Shown: positions 22,446 through 34,530 of the stretch, one piece after another
How the letters are laid out: each line of letters starts with the position of its first letter
Numbering within the stretch: position 1 is the stretch's first letter
Origin: Glandiceps talaboti
Lineage: Eukaryota > Hemichordata > Enteropneusta > Spengelidae
Length of the DNA stretch: 64,000 nucleotides
Direction: 5' to 3'
Assembly: GCF_964340395.1 (NCBI RefSeq)
Contig: NC_135559.1
Coordinates: forward strand, 5,688,001 to 5,752,000
Notes under the pieces: model-generated
Told to the model about the DNA's origin: nothing
What the model saw: the letters and a program-made list of their open reading frames with translations, nothing else
The model's database searches: none
Position numbers and translations under genes: made by a program

Positions 22446-23140
22446 TATTTATTTCACCAGAAATTGTACAAAGGGTACATAACAGAAAAAAAGAGGAGGA
22501 GGAAAAGCAAATAAGTCAATCAGCTACAATTTTTGACAAAATTACTTCCAGCTAATAATTACACTAAAACTAAAAGAAAACAAAACAAGAAGAGCAAAAT
22601 ATTCCTGGTGATGACCATGGATATAGTCCGCTAGGGACTAATCTAGTCCATAGTCCTAACTTAATAACAAAAATAAATATATATACAGTTACAGCGTACA
22701 CTTATCAAATGAAGTGACGTGCGAACAATACACTATGCACTGAAAATGAAAGAAACAGCAATGGAAGGCAGAAGACAGGAAAAAAATGAATCAAATATGT
22801 AAAATATGGTGTTTAAGATTTGTCTTGAATGCATGGCGATTATGGGTGTTCTTTAAAGTAGGGGGGGGGGGGGAGAGTTCCAGTGTTTTACAGCAGCATA
22901 TTTAGAATTGAATTGGCAAAATGTATGATGTACTTTTGGTATTGGAACATTTCCGTGAGTTGCTGATTTTGTTGCGTAATTGTGGGGTAATTTTTCATTT
23001 ATATAGTGGCTTAGTGTATGACAATAACGTTTAGTTTGTAAGTCAAATATGAACATGCATGTATGAAATTTGCAGAGTTTGTGAATATCTAGGATTTTTA
23101 GGTGATGGAATAGAGGGGCAGAATGTGAATGTCATTTTAA
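22446..23140 (-). mobile_element. LINE 3' end: last part of reverse transcriptase ORF and 3' UTR
   Basis: On the minus strand the frame reads FHHLKILDIHKL, then HNYATKSATHGNVPIPKV and FNSKYAAVKHWNS. This is the common C-terminal tail of LINE ORF2 proteins (R/HNYxTRSAxxGNL..., KYAAxKxWNSLP). Below it, to about 22446, lies 3' UTR-like sequence ending near the reverse of CTGGTGAAATAAATA. The same tail is at 9621-9965. The copy is cut at its 5' side at about 23140. Confidence 0.75.
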
Positions 23141-26007
23141 TACATGTATTATTTTTTACAGTTTGTTTTTTATTATTGAATTTTGTTCTGATGTAGTTTT
23201 TATATACATCGAATGAATGACACAGTTACACAGTGCAATAAACGAACAAATAAATCAATGAAGTTTATAAAATTTCATAATCTGTACACTATTTCTTACG
23301 TGTTTTATTTTGTCTTCAGTTCTTCAGTAATATCTGCAGGAAAGACATAATCTCTTTTTTTTTAATTTAACGACTTATTCATCATGTGAACTTCAAGAAA
23401 CAGTTACTGTGGAAAAGTTTGTTTTTCCAGTAGAATAGTGTTTTATTGATAAAAAGATCGATTCAACTCTATCTGAGAATATAAGCCTATCATAGGAGTA
23501 GGCCAATCTCAGTGCGTTGTATGCATGTTATTCTGAACAAAATACAATATGACGATACATGTGCTGTTGTTTAGAAAACTTGTGATTCAAAATTATGATT
23601 TCAAACTGCTAAACAAAATATATGAGAATATAAAAGTAACCCGTGTCCACGGTTCCACGTGACGAAATCTCGTGAAACGGAAAGTTTCGATGATCATTTT
23701 CGCGATAATCATTAAATTTTATAAGTTGCACGTGCAATGTCAAGCGTACACGCCACATATGCCACATGAGTATGGATACAATGAAAATTCTTTTAGCATA
23801 CAACAAACTTAATTAAATTTGTCCAAAACTCCACTAATTCCGTAATTTAAAGAAAAAGTATTGCATGCTCTCGGATGATTTTGCTGAAATATAGCGCGAT
23901 GTTCAGGAACGCGCACTCGGACGTTACGTTTTCACTGCACACTTTCACACGCGATGCCAATTTAGAATCTTTCAAACATCGTACGCGCAAGCAAGATTGG
24001 AAGTTGAACTTTTACACTATCCCGTGCAGTTGTGGTTGCTGGCGGGTCGGGGTACTGTTTTAGTGCGAGAACTTGTTTGGCTAGTATGGCTATTGTGGGT
24101 GTCGACATCGCTGGGAACTTACAGCTACCGGCCTCATGTACTTTGGGAGATCAGGGTTTCCGAATAAGACGCCTTCCTCTTTGCAACGATGTCGACAAAT
24201 GTTTTCCCTCAAGCTTAAGTTCATCCTCCTTGTCTGTGTCGTCTAGAGCCCCCGAGACAGAGTTTGCGACGTCATCTTCAACACAGCTTATATATTGCAG
24301 CCGCCCTTTTGAAAGTGAAATCCAGTACTCGAAAGTAAGATGTCTTGATCGAAACCAGCACTCGGAGAGACAGGAAAATGTAGCTGCACTCCCTTTGAAA
24401 TATGTTCAAGTAAGGAGGGGAAACTTTCCGCGGTTTAACGAATTCAAATCTTTCGTGAAAAACGTTGGTTTAGGAGGACGAACTGTTACCGTCAGTTCGT
24501 CTACAAGGAGCGAAACAAGTTTTCCGTCTGAAAGAGGGGTATTGGATAATAGTACTAGGGAGATAAATAATGCGACCATCAGAAACGTTTTTGAGTTAGG
24601 GCGACCGAGTCGTCTTTCTGATGGAAACGTTACATATACCACGGGAAGAATACCAATGTTACCATATTCTCTCGTAAGCACGTGTAGACAGACATGTTTT
24701 GATGGCCCAGTCATGTCGATGAGAACACGGGCATATTGGGAAAGACAGCCCCAACAGTACTGTAACAACGATATAGCTTCGAGGCCTCCCTCCTTCAGGT
24801 TGAAGAAATCTCCCCTCACGCCAAGCCTGGACGAAATTATCGATGGGAAGACGCCGACTATGGTAGTCAACAAGAAAGTTACACCACTTTTCAAACGCAA
24901 GAACATAGATTTAGCCAAAATTATTGGAGAATATGTAATAGAACGTGAACAACGATGTGATGATTTCGACTGGGAACTAGATTTCTTGGGAGTACCTCGT
25001 GAGGAGAGAAGTAACGAGGATACGACTTTACCCCTGATCATGCAACAAACACTCAACGGACCTAGCGTAAGTTGGAGCACTGCAAAGCAACCATTGCCGA
25101 CACCATTAGAATGTTTCTACGGCGAATGCTCGTTAAATCATGTACTGCACTGGCCAAATACATTTGATCTGATAAACGTAGGAGAACCAAACATAGAGGT
25201 TGGGGATGGTACACCTGACATGAAGAAGAAACCTATTCGACGAGAGTTGTTCCCTCCACCAAACAAGAAACTAAAAGTGAGCCACCCTGATGAAAGTGAC
25301 CATTGGTTTGGATCCCCTATGAGTGAGTAGGCGGTTATCATACTTCACCTTGATGTGCCATCTTAAACTATAAAAATATATGATTCGGATGTGTTTTTTT
25401 ATTATGACGAAATATTGATATTGGGAGGGAGGCCTAGGGGAGGGAAGTGGTAAAATTTCATTATCTTGTACAATATTGTCGGTGGGGAGCAGGAGTAGAT
25501 TACCTCCAGTACTCTGGTAAAATTTTGCAAACGTCCTAAAATATGGTACGGCCAAAATAATGAAATAGAAAAGTAAGTTGCCATGCAGGTAGTAGTCTTG
25601 CTGCTAGACGTTCGGGCTCGCAGTGAGGGCTTGCCCGAACACTTGGATGTTCCATCCTCGATAGCGATGTTCGGTCGTGTGTCGTATTGTATCGGAAGGA
25701 CATCCGAGGTCTAGCAGATAGACTATGCAGGTAGTAGCTCCTCATGTTATAAATAGGGGTAATAGGGCGCCCTCTACCATTGTCCTGTATAATTTGGTCT
25801 TTTTTATGAGCGAGATGGGGATTGAATGCAGTTTGTGAAAACCTATATGTAACAGTTACTGTAACAGTAATCAGCCAACAAACCAACAAACAAATGTACA
25901 AATGACACACATATTCAAATTGTTGACAATTCTGTTTCATCAGGTATTACAGACAGTCCTACAGCACAGATACATGAAATGCGAAGAGATGCCAGGGAAT
26001 TGCGCAA
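22813..26007. repeat. Tandem segmental duplication, left copy (3195 bp)
   Basis: This unit is repeated immediately at 26008-29203. It runs from inside the LINE ORF remnant through a complete promoter and exon 1 of a gene into exon 2. The first 370 bases or so differ at several sites between copies; the remaining 2.8 kb look identical, with a constant 3196-base offset. The junction at 26007/26008 is direct, without filler. Confidence 0.97.
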
Positions 26008-26011
26008 TTAA
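24086..26011 (+). CDS. Unrecognised two-exon protein, left copy, cut short in exon 2
   Basis: Exon 1 (24086-25322) is the same as in the right copy. Exon 2 (25944-26011) keeps only its first 21 codons, because the duplication boundary falls inside it. Sequence from the LINE remnant then supplies a stop (AAT TAA) at 26009-26011. The product would be about 434 residues and lack the C-terminal Cys-rich segment of the full-length copy. It may still be transcribed, since its upstream region is complete. It could also be an artefact of assembly. Confidence 0.6.
25584..25735. mobile_element. Short inverted-repeat element in the intron, left copy
   Basis: It is flanked by the direct repeat GCAGGTAGTAG. 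Inside, GTCTTGCTGCTAGAC and GTCTAGCAGATAGAC form inverted ends. The same element is at 28780-28931 in the right copy. Length and flanks suit a small DNA transposon with a target duplication of about 9 to 11 bases. Confidence 0.65.
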
Positions 26012-29000
26012 GATTTGTCTTGAATGCATGGCGATTATGGGTGTTCTTTAAAGTGGGGGGGGGGGAGTTCCAGTGTTTTACAGCAGCATATTTAAAATTA
26101 AATCGGCAAAATGTATGATGTACTTTTGGTATTGGAACATTTCCGTGAGTTGCTGATCTTGTTGCGTAATTGTGGGGTAATTTTTCATTTATATAGTGGC
26201 TTAGTGTATGACAATAACGGTTAGTTTGTAAGTCAAATATGAACATGCATGTATGAAATTTGCAGAGTTTGTGAATATCTAGGATTTTTAGGTGATGGAA
26301 TAGAGGGGCAGAATGTGAATGTCATTTTAATACATGTATTATTTTTTACAGTTTGTTTTTTATTATAATAATTGTATTTTGTTCTGATGTAGTTTTTATA
26401 TACATCGAATGAATGACACAGTTACACAGTGCAATAAACGAACAAATAAATCAATGAAGTTTATAAAATTTCATAATCTGTACACTATTTCTTACGTGTT
26501 TTATTTTGTCTTCAGTTCTTCAGTAATATCTGCAGGAAAGACATAATCTCTTTTTTTTTAATTTAACGACTTATTCATCATGTGAACTTCAAGAAACAGT
26601 TACTGTGGAAAAGTTTGTTTTTCCAGTAGAATAGTGTTTTATTGATAAAAAGATCGATTCAACTCTATCTGAGAATATAAGCCTATCATAGGAGTAGGCC
26701 AATCTCAGTGCGTTGTATGCATGTTATTCTGAACAAAATACAATATGACGATACATGTGCTGTTGTTTAGAAAACTTGTGATTCAAAATTATGATTTCAA
26801 ACTGCTAAACAAAATATATGAGAATATAAAAGTAACCCGTGTCCACGGTTCCACGTGACGAAATCTCGTGAAACGGAAAGTTTCGATGATCATTTTCGCG
26901 ATAATCATTAAATTTTATAAGTTGCACGTGCAATGTCAAGCGTACACGCCACATATGCCACATGAGTATGGATACAATGAAAATTCTTTTAGCATACAAC
27001 AAACTTAATTAAATTTGTCCAAAACTCCACTAATTCCGTAATTTAAAGAAAAAGTATTGCATGCTCTCGGATGATTTTGCTGAAATATAGCGCGATGTTC
27101 AGGAACGCGCACTCGGACGTTACGTTTTCACTGCACACTTTCACACGCGATGCCAATTTAGAATCTTTCAAACATCGTACGCGCAAGCAAGATTGGAAGT
27201 TGAACTTTTACACTATCCCGTGCAGTTGTGGTTGCTGGCGGGTCGGGGTACTGTTTTAGTGCGAGAACTTGTTTGGCTAGTATGGCTATTGTGGGTGTCG
27301 ACATCGCTGGGAACTTACAGCTACCGGCCTCATGTACTTTGGGAGATCAGGGTTTCCGAATAAGACGCCTTCCTCTTTGCAACGATGTCGACAAATGTTT
27401 TCCCTCAAGCTTAAGTTCATCCTCCTTGTCTGTGTCGTCTAGAGCCCCCGAGACAGAGTTTGCGACGTCATCTTCAACACAGCTTATATATTGCAGCCGC
27501 CCTTTTGAAAGTGAAATCCAGTACTCGAAAGTAAGATGTCTTGATCGAAACCAGCACTCGGAGAGACAGGAAAATGTAGCTGCACTCCCTTTGAAATATG
27601 TTCAAGTAAGGAGGGGAAACTTTCCGCGGTTTAACGAATTCAAATCTTTCGTGAAAAACGTTGGTTTAGGAGGACGAACTGTTACCGTCAGTTCGTCTAC
27701 AAGGAGCGAAACAAGTTTTCCGTCTGAAAGAGGGGTATTGGATAATAGTACTAGGGAGATAAATAATGCGACCATCAGAAACGTTTTTGAGTTAGGGCGA
27801 CCGAGTCGTCTTTCTGATGGAAACGTTACATATACCACGGGAAGAATACCAATGTTACCATATTCTCTCGTAAGCACGTGTAGACAGACATGTTTTGATG
27901 GCCCAGTCATGTCGATGAGAACACGGGCATATTGGGAAAGACAGCCCCAACAGTACTGTAACAACGATATAGCTTCGAGGCCTCCCTCCTTCAGGTTGAA
28001 GAAATCTCCCCTCACGCCAAGCCTGGACGAAATTATCGATGGGAAGACGCCGACTATGGTAGTCAACAAGAAAGTTACACCACTTTTCAAACGCAAGAAC
28101 ATAGATTTAGCCAAAATTATTGGAGAATATGTAATAGAACGTGAACAACGATGTGATGATTTCGACTGGGAACTAGATTTCTTGGGAGTACCTCGTGAGG
28201 AGAGAAGTAACGAGGATACGACTTTACCCCTGATCATGCAACAAACACTCAACGGACCTAGCGTAAGTTGGAGCACTGCAAAGCAACCATTGCCGACACC
28301 ATTAGAATGTTTCTACGGCGAATGCTCGTTAAATCATGTACTGCACTGGCCAAATACATTTGATCTGATAAACGTAGGAGAACCAAACATAGAGGTTGGG
28401 GATGGTACACCTGACATGAAGAAGAAACCTATTCGACGAGAGTTGTTCCCTCCACCAAACAAGAAACTAAAAGTGAGCCACCCTGATGAAAGTGACCATT
28501 GGTTTGGATCCCCTATGAGTGAGTAGGCGGTTATCATACTTCACCTTGATGTGCCATCTTAAACTATAAAAATATATGATTCGGATGTGTTTTTTTATTA
28601 TGACGAAATATTGATATTGGGAGGGAGGCCTAGGGGAGGGAAGTGGTAAAATTTCATTATCTTGTACAATATTGTCGGTGGGGAGCAGGAGTAGATTACC
28701 TCCAGTACTCTGGTAAAATTTTGCAAACGTCCTAAAATATGGTACGGCCAAAATAATGAAATAGAAAAGTAAGTTGCCATGCAGGTAGTAGTCTTGCTGC
28801 TAGACGTTCGGGCTCGCAGTGAGGGCTTGCCCGAACACTTGGATGTTCCATCCTCGATAGCGATGTTCGGTCGTGTGTCGTATTGTATCGGAAGGACATC
28901 CGAGGTCTAGCAGATAGACTATGCAGGTAGTAGCTCCTCATGTTATAAATAGGGGTAATAGGGCGCCCTCTACCATTGTCCTGTATAATTTGGTCTTTTT

Positions 29001-29203
29001 TATGAGCGAGATGGGGATTGAATGCAGTTTGTGAAAACCTATATGTAACAGTTACTGTAACAGTAATCAGCCAACAAACCAACAAACAAATGTACAAATG
29101 ACACACATATTCAAATTGTTGACAATTCTGTTTCATCAGGTATTACAGACAGTCCTACAGCACAGATACATGAAATGCGAAGAGATGCCAGGGAATTGCG
29201 CAA
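26008..29203. repeat. Tandem segmental duplication, right copy (3196 bp)
   Basis: It matches 22813-26007. It starts with the LINE ORF remnant (KYAAVKHWNSPP on the minus strand, 26008-26340) and ends inside exon 2 of the gene, where the original exon sequence continues. Confidence 0.97.
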
Positions 29204-29318
29204 CTTCCTCAAGGATGGCTTCTACAGTGATACAGACTGCCACTGCCAGGAGTGCTGGAAAGCCTGGAGAAAACTGAATGCAGAGTGTGCTAAAATTGGT
29301 ATTACTCCATATCACTGA
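27282..29318 (+). CDS. Unrecognised two-exon protein, full-length copy (471 aa)
   Basis: Exons are 27282-28518 and 29140-29318, joined by a GT-AG intron (ATG A|gtgagt ... cag|GT). The ATG chosen starts MAIVGVDIAGN; an in-frame ATG 18 codons up (27228) is possible. The protein is Ser-rich and low in predicted order for residues 40-170, with a more conserved-looking acidic/aromatic patch (IIGEYVIEREQ...CDDFDWELDFLG). A basic KKKPIRRELFPPPNKKLK segment could be a nuclear signal. The C-terminal segment from exon 2 is DARELRNFLKDGF, then DTDCHCQECWKAW with three Cys. I do not recognise the family. A regulatory nuclear protein is a guess from composition only. A polyadenylation signal AATAAA lies near 29503. 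Confidence 0.75.
28780..28931. mobile_element. Short inverted-repeat element in the intron, right copy
   Basis: Same element and flanking direct repeats as at 25584-25735, carried along by the duplication. Confidence 0.65.
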
Positions 29319-30792
29319 TGTCAGATGTCTACATGGGGATTTCTGAATAGTTGTATGCTTTCCAAAACCACCAGACTTTCTATCAAGTCCACACAGCGAA
29401 TAATTGTGTTGAAAAAAGTTGATGAGTTTATCAGATTTGTATCTACATACATGTACTTAAACTATTGTACACATCAGATGTCTGACAAATGCGATCTTGT
29501 GAAATAAAATTATATATACCTTTTAACAACTTTTCGGCTTATTTTTTTTGTCATCACGTATCTAAACATGGTCTGTTGACAGCAGAAAGAAACTAAGCTG
29601 TGCAGAATCATCAGTCAGAACCAGAATGGACACAATTGTTGCACGTGTCTATCTCAGCGGGGGGTGGGGGGGGTGTGTGTGTTTAATAAAGAACAACATA
29701 AAAGACACTGTATGTCACTGATAGAATAATTTTGACAGACAAAACCCAAAAATACACCAAGTGTGAAATATACCATGCATGGGCGAGTTGGTCTTGACAG
29801 CAAGACAGTCACATACAATAACTTGTCTGTTGTCGATTCTCCACAGCTTAGTTTCTTATGCTGTATTCAAAATAGTTTCAGATATGAAGTACCAGGGACG
29901 TATATGATAAAACAGACGTATATCCCTGTTAGTACAGGTTACCTACAGCACTGATTATGGAAATAAACAAAGCAGACTTTTTGATTGCACATTTTGCTGG
30001 TAAGGGCAGCCCGAATAAATTCTATTTCTTGTAACACTTTTAAAGAATGCATTAAATGTGGATTTTTATCTATCCTTCTGTACAGAGCATATATATTTTT
30101 ATGACGTCACTGGATTGAAGATATATGGTAAGTTGGTCCATGAGAAACATAGATATAAGGCTACCCTAAAGGTCTATGGACTATGCTAGTAATGGTGTGA
30201 ACACACTCCAGTAATTGTCTTCACAGGCAAAGTAACAGGGTCTATCCAGAAAATATAACACCTTGGGGTCATCAAGATAATGATGTAAACATTACCATCA
30301 AATTTATGTCTAGATTTCCAAAAACCATGGCATTTCAGTATAGCATATCGTACACATAACCTGTTGCATTGTACTGCCGTTGGTGGCGCTCTTTTTCGAA
30401 GTTACATGTAAGAAGCCTCTGTGCTTTGGTTTCCAGTCCATGATTTCATGAACTTACTTATCTGGATTCTCTTTATACCTTTATAGTGTTGGGAGTTAAA
30501 ACACATGCAAAATAATAGTATTTCATTTGACCATATGTTCTTTACAATTGCAATTTTATCTATTTTATTTTTTTTTTTGGGGGGGGGGGAGATGAAAACT
30601 TGGTAACTGTGGCAATCTTTTGACAAGTACACGATCACAACTCAAATAATGAACACTGAATCTGTACATAACATATTTTACATACGAGACACACGAGACA
30701 TGACAACAGTTTTAAGTGGCTTTTATAAATTTATTTTTTACTTCCCTGGTGAAACATAATTACATGTCAAAACTAGATGAATTGTTCTTGAC
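29319..30792. other. 3' flanks of the unrecognised gene and of RPL35A
   Basis: It holds the 3' UTR of the gene ending at 29318 up to about 29525, then sequence with no credible exon. A G run lies at 29660-29680, and a further G run next to a T run at 30567-30590. The 3' UTR of RPL35A comes in from the right, with a minus-strand AATAAA near 30729. Confidence 0.5.
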
Positions 30793-32982
30793 TTAGATCC
30801 TTGATGGGTACAGCATCTATCGAGAAAAAATGGGGAGAACAAACATATTAAAATCATGTTAATTCACCTTCTAACACTTAGGGACGATCGCACAATGCCG
30901 TATAAACTCAATAAATGAACTTTGTTCATTTAGGACAAACCCCCTCCCCTAAATGAACATTCACAAGTGTGACATTGACAAGTAAACTGGTAATTGAACC
31001 CTATAACCATATAAGAGCATACATTGATGTCTGAGTGATACTAACATACCTAATTTGCCAAGACAAGTTTTGGATTGTAATGGATATCTAACTAATTCAA
31101 ACAAATAACAGTAAACTTACAACTCTGATTCTTTTGCCCATGGCCTTAGATGGTAGGTTTCTCCTAAACTTAGCTCTCACAGCACCACTTTTACCATGAG
31201 GCCTGGTCACCTTACCCCAGATAACACGCACATTTGTTGGTTTTTCTCTGCCTGGAGTTTTTGTCTTGCTGAAAGATGTAAAGTTGTGAAGAGAACATTA
31301 CAATTTTAAACCTGCATCAAGACAACTACTGTGTTCTACTAAGTAAATAAACAATTCTTGCACACAATCCATATAATGGAGTGAAATTGCACTACCCTGG
31401 TATTTGCAATCAAATGACAATATCACATCCTTGGAAATCGAGAATGAAAAATACACGAGGAATTGAATGAAGTTGAAAATTAACATGTATCATTCATATA
31501 TTTTATGACATATACTATTTCAAGTAAAGACATCATTTCAAACAGTTTCATGACATGGAACATTCATGATGTTCCTAAATTTTACATGGCATATAAAAAC
31601 GACTTCCTACTGAAGCTGCATACTGTAGTCGTATTTATTTTGGCACACAAGAAATTTAACAGAATGGTTACTTAGGACATGTCAGGCACACTTTAATTTG
31701 GTAGACAGTGCAAGGGCCAAGTAGACACTACTTGTAAATGACCCATCCAGTCAACCCACCATACTTGGTGCCACAGTTGACATCTTTGACAGCAACAGAA
31801 ATATGACAACTTGTTAAGTATGTTAGCTTGACTTATTTCTGCAGAAAAAGCTTTTGCATGTATTCAGCTGAAATAAATCTAGTGCTGAAAAACTAGTCTG
31901 TAAGATACGACATTCGTGTAATGCTATCAGCCAGCACTCGCAGTGGTTAAGATGCCTGATAGGGCTGAACAACACAACGTATCTGACAAGTTGGCTGCAA
32001 TAATTGTAGCGTTTACTGTGATATTGAGGGCTTTTTCGTCTGTTTTTGTGCCTTTTTTCATTCCGGTTTAACCTGAGTGAAACGCTGCAAGTCCTGTAAT
32101 GCAAACGCAAATGGATGGAACCGATTCAGATCTGAAAAGTTGTGCAAATTTTTCTGCTAAATTATGCCTTACCTGGCAAAAAATCAGACATTTCCTAACG
32201 CCAACATTAATTACGGAGCCTTCAAGACCCAAGAAGTGTTCAGAGGTACCCCAATTCCATCAAAATCGGCGAATGTAGCAATGCATGCAGCATTTTGAAA
32301 AGGGCAGTACGCTGACATCTTGCTCACATTTTCAACGTTGTCTCGTCTAATTCGTTGTAAAACATCGGAACGCAAAAAGGCACAAAAACAGACGAAGAAG
32401 CCCTCAAAATCACAGCACATGCTACAATTATTGCAGCTACTGACAAGTCTACTGAAAAACATGCGACAACAGTAAGTGGAATGAATCAGTTCATCCCTTT
32501 TGTTTTTGGTTATTTTTGTCAAACATACTTACTTCTTGGCTTTGTATACATATGCACATCGTTTTCCAAGGTAGAATTCACATTCCTTTCGTTTAGTGAC
32601 ACCATCTATTCTGAGAAGAGCAGTATGTTCACTTTGGTTTCTTAGACCACGTCTGTAGCCTGTGAACACTGCTTTGGCATACAATCTATAAACACAAAAT
32701 CAAAGTTATATTAGCTGCCTTTCACTCACACCTATAACTGGAATATCCTATATACTTTGAGTTGAAAGCTAGTCACTTTCTTCTTTTTTCACGAAAGTTG
32801 TGATGTTCATGTACATATGAAGTTGATAATTATTATGAATATTGTGTACTAATATCTAAATATATCTACTAATCATGGGTTTGGGTTTCATATGGCATTA
32901 CCGACTTTATACACATGTTCGTGATACAAGTTGTAAACAACTGACGTTCACTGTTCAGCCCTTACCTCTTCGACGCCACCAT
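30793..32982 (-). CDS. RPL35A: 60S ribosomal protein L35a (eL33)
   Basis: Coding exons on the minus strand: 32966-32982, 32533-32685, 31121-31268 and 30793-30816. They join to a 113-residue protein, about the human length (110). It reads [54 protein letters not shown] and ends RIRVMLYPSRI, a clear match to RPL35A along its whole length. The protein is a structural part of the large ribosomal subunit. A non-coding first exon is likely at 33320-33353, beginning CTTTTACAG, a short pyrimidine start as expected for translation control by the TOP system, and a second 5' UTR part is at 32983-33012. The neighbouring IQCG gene is divergent. Confidence 0.97.
30924..30958. repeat. Perfect 12-bp inverted repeat in the last RPL35A intron
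   Basis: GTTCATTTAGGA and its mate CCTAAATGAAC enclose a C-rich loop (CAAACCCCCTCCC). It could form a hairpin in the pre-mRNA. No C/D or H/ACA snoRNA boxes were found around it. Confidence 0.7.
31984..32447. mobile_element. Long inverted repeat in an RPL35A intron
   Basis: The left arm (31984-32066) and the right arm (32363-32447) are inverted copies about 83 bases long. They share GCAATAATTGTAGC, GAGGGCTT and CGTCTGTTTTTGTGCC. The spacer of about 296 bases has no clear ORF. Terminal repeats of this length suggest a non-autonomous DNA transposon. Confidence 0.75.
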
Positions 32983-33319
32983 TTTTTAAAAGTTACAGCC
33001 TTCTCGCTGTTCCTGAAAGAAAATGATTGATGTATAGGTGTAAGTATCTGATCATAGTTATAATTAATTGGAAAGTTGGTACGGTAAAACGTAGAGGTTG
33101 CATGCCATGCCCATCTCCGGTGAAGTGTTGTTTTCATCGTGTGGGATCACAACCCCTCATGTACCATCCAAGTCATCTATCAATGTTTTGGGTCAGATAA
33201 TAAATTTACTTGTGCCGATAGAATATGTGAATAACAACAGTTCTCTCGAGTGGGATATTTACTGAAATGGGGAATAGTATATCTCTAAAATTGAGAAGTT
33301 TTGGAAGGGTACCACATAC

Positions 33320-33353
33320 CACAGCAGGTCAAAATGGCTGCTTTCTGTAAAAG
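33320..33353 (-). other. RPL35A: Likely non-coding first exon of RPL35A
   Basis: On the minus strand CTTTTACAGAAAG runs to CTGCTGTG followed by the donor GTATGT. The matching acceptor TTTCTTTCAG ends at 33013. Placement is by splice sites and the pyrimidine-rich start only. Confidence 0.5.
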
Positions 33354-33720
33354 AACGATAGATGGTTTGTTGTTTCACTTCCCCAGTAGGTTTGCGGCGC
33401 TCGCTCAACTCTTTCAGTGACGCAATTTTACATTTTTTGTTTACAAAGGTCTATAATTAAATAGAAAGTAAATCTTTGTTTTTTACTACATATAAAGAAA
33501 ATTTTGTAGATATTTTGTCATTAAATTAAATTGTAAAGTAAAAGATATGTATTTTTACGCCATCGTTTCTTTTAGCTGTGTACGAGGCTTTTTCTCGTAA
33601 TGAATTGTGGGATCGGGGAACTCTTGGCGACGATGTAAACATTCGATATCTAGCAAGTCTGGCCATTTGAAAGGGAAACTCGCTTACGTTCGCACAGTTC
33701 CCAGTGTCTATGGCGATTAA
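33354..33720. promoter_or_regulatory. Shared divergent promoter of RPL35A and IQCG
   Basis: RPL35A points left from about 33353. A probable IQCG leader exon ends at the donor CAGCAG|GTATGT (33770/33771). The few hundred bases between them must hold both start regions. They contain GC-richer patches at 33380-33425 and 33590-33640, and no TATA box at either expected place. Confidence 0.55.
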
Positions 33721-34530
33721 AAGGTGAAACAAAGAATATTCATAACTGGGTTCGGAAACAACATCAGCAGGTATGTTATTATTATCAGAAAGGGGACGAA
33801 CGGCCCCGTCGTTAACCGCAATATCTTATGAAACTTCATATTATTATAAACCGTTTGATGCAATGATGGCGTTACCAACAATCACGTAGTGAGGTGTTTT
33901 AGATCTGAAAGTGAGTGTCCATCTCAAAATTAACTCAACAGTTGAATGTTGTATGGAATCTTTATCAGACAACCCGACGACAGACCGCATTGTCTGTCTC
34001 ATAGTTATTAACTGTTTTAAAAATAATGTCTAAAAATACAATACACCCTGTTCTATCATCTATGTAGATTCTAACGTATGCCATGTACACATTCTATAAG
34101 TCTATGATCTGTACACAGTGGCACTCCTAGTTTGTGAACATGGGATATGTTTGTAATGGTGTGAACTAGGATCTCACTTTATAACCTGTCTGTTATAACT
34201 TATCTCTCAACTGAACTGAACTTATAAAACTTAAAAAGAAATAAATGACCACTGTCTGTATTTAAACCAGATCCTGTTTATTACTTTCGAAATGTGTTAC
34301 TCAGAACAGGTGCATCAAAATTATTAGTTACATTTGGAGTAGAAGAGCTTGAGTCATATTGAAACATTTATGTCGGAATTCACAATATGGCAATTTTTTC
34401 CCCCAATAACACCAGTGTCCACATACAATGTAGTTTGTGGTTGGTGAAAGAATAACCATAGACAAAGTGTAAATTGAAACATCATATATACTCTGTACTG
34501 ATTTTTCTGTTCTTATTAATGTTTACAGCC

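Noticed and set aside
24406-25080. 224-codon minus-strand frame (also at 27602-28276)
   Set aside because: It is the shadow of exon 1 of the plus-strand gene; no start context, splice sites or motifs support it.
30817-31120. Intronic snoRNA in RPL35A
   Set aside because: A hairpin is present, but no C/D or H/ACA boxes were found at the required spacing.
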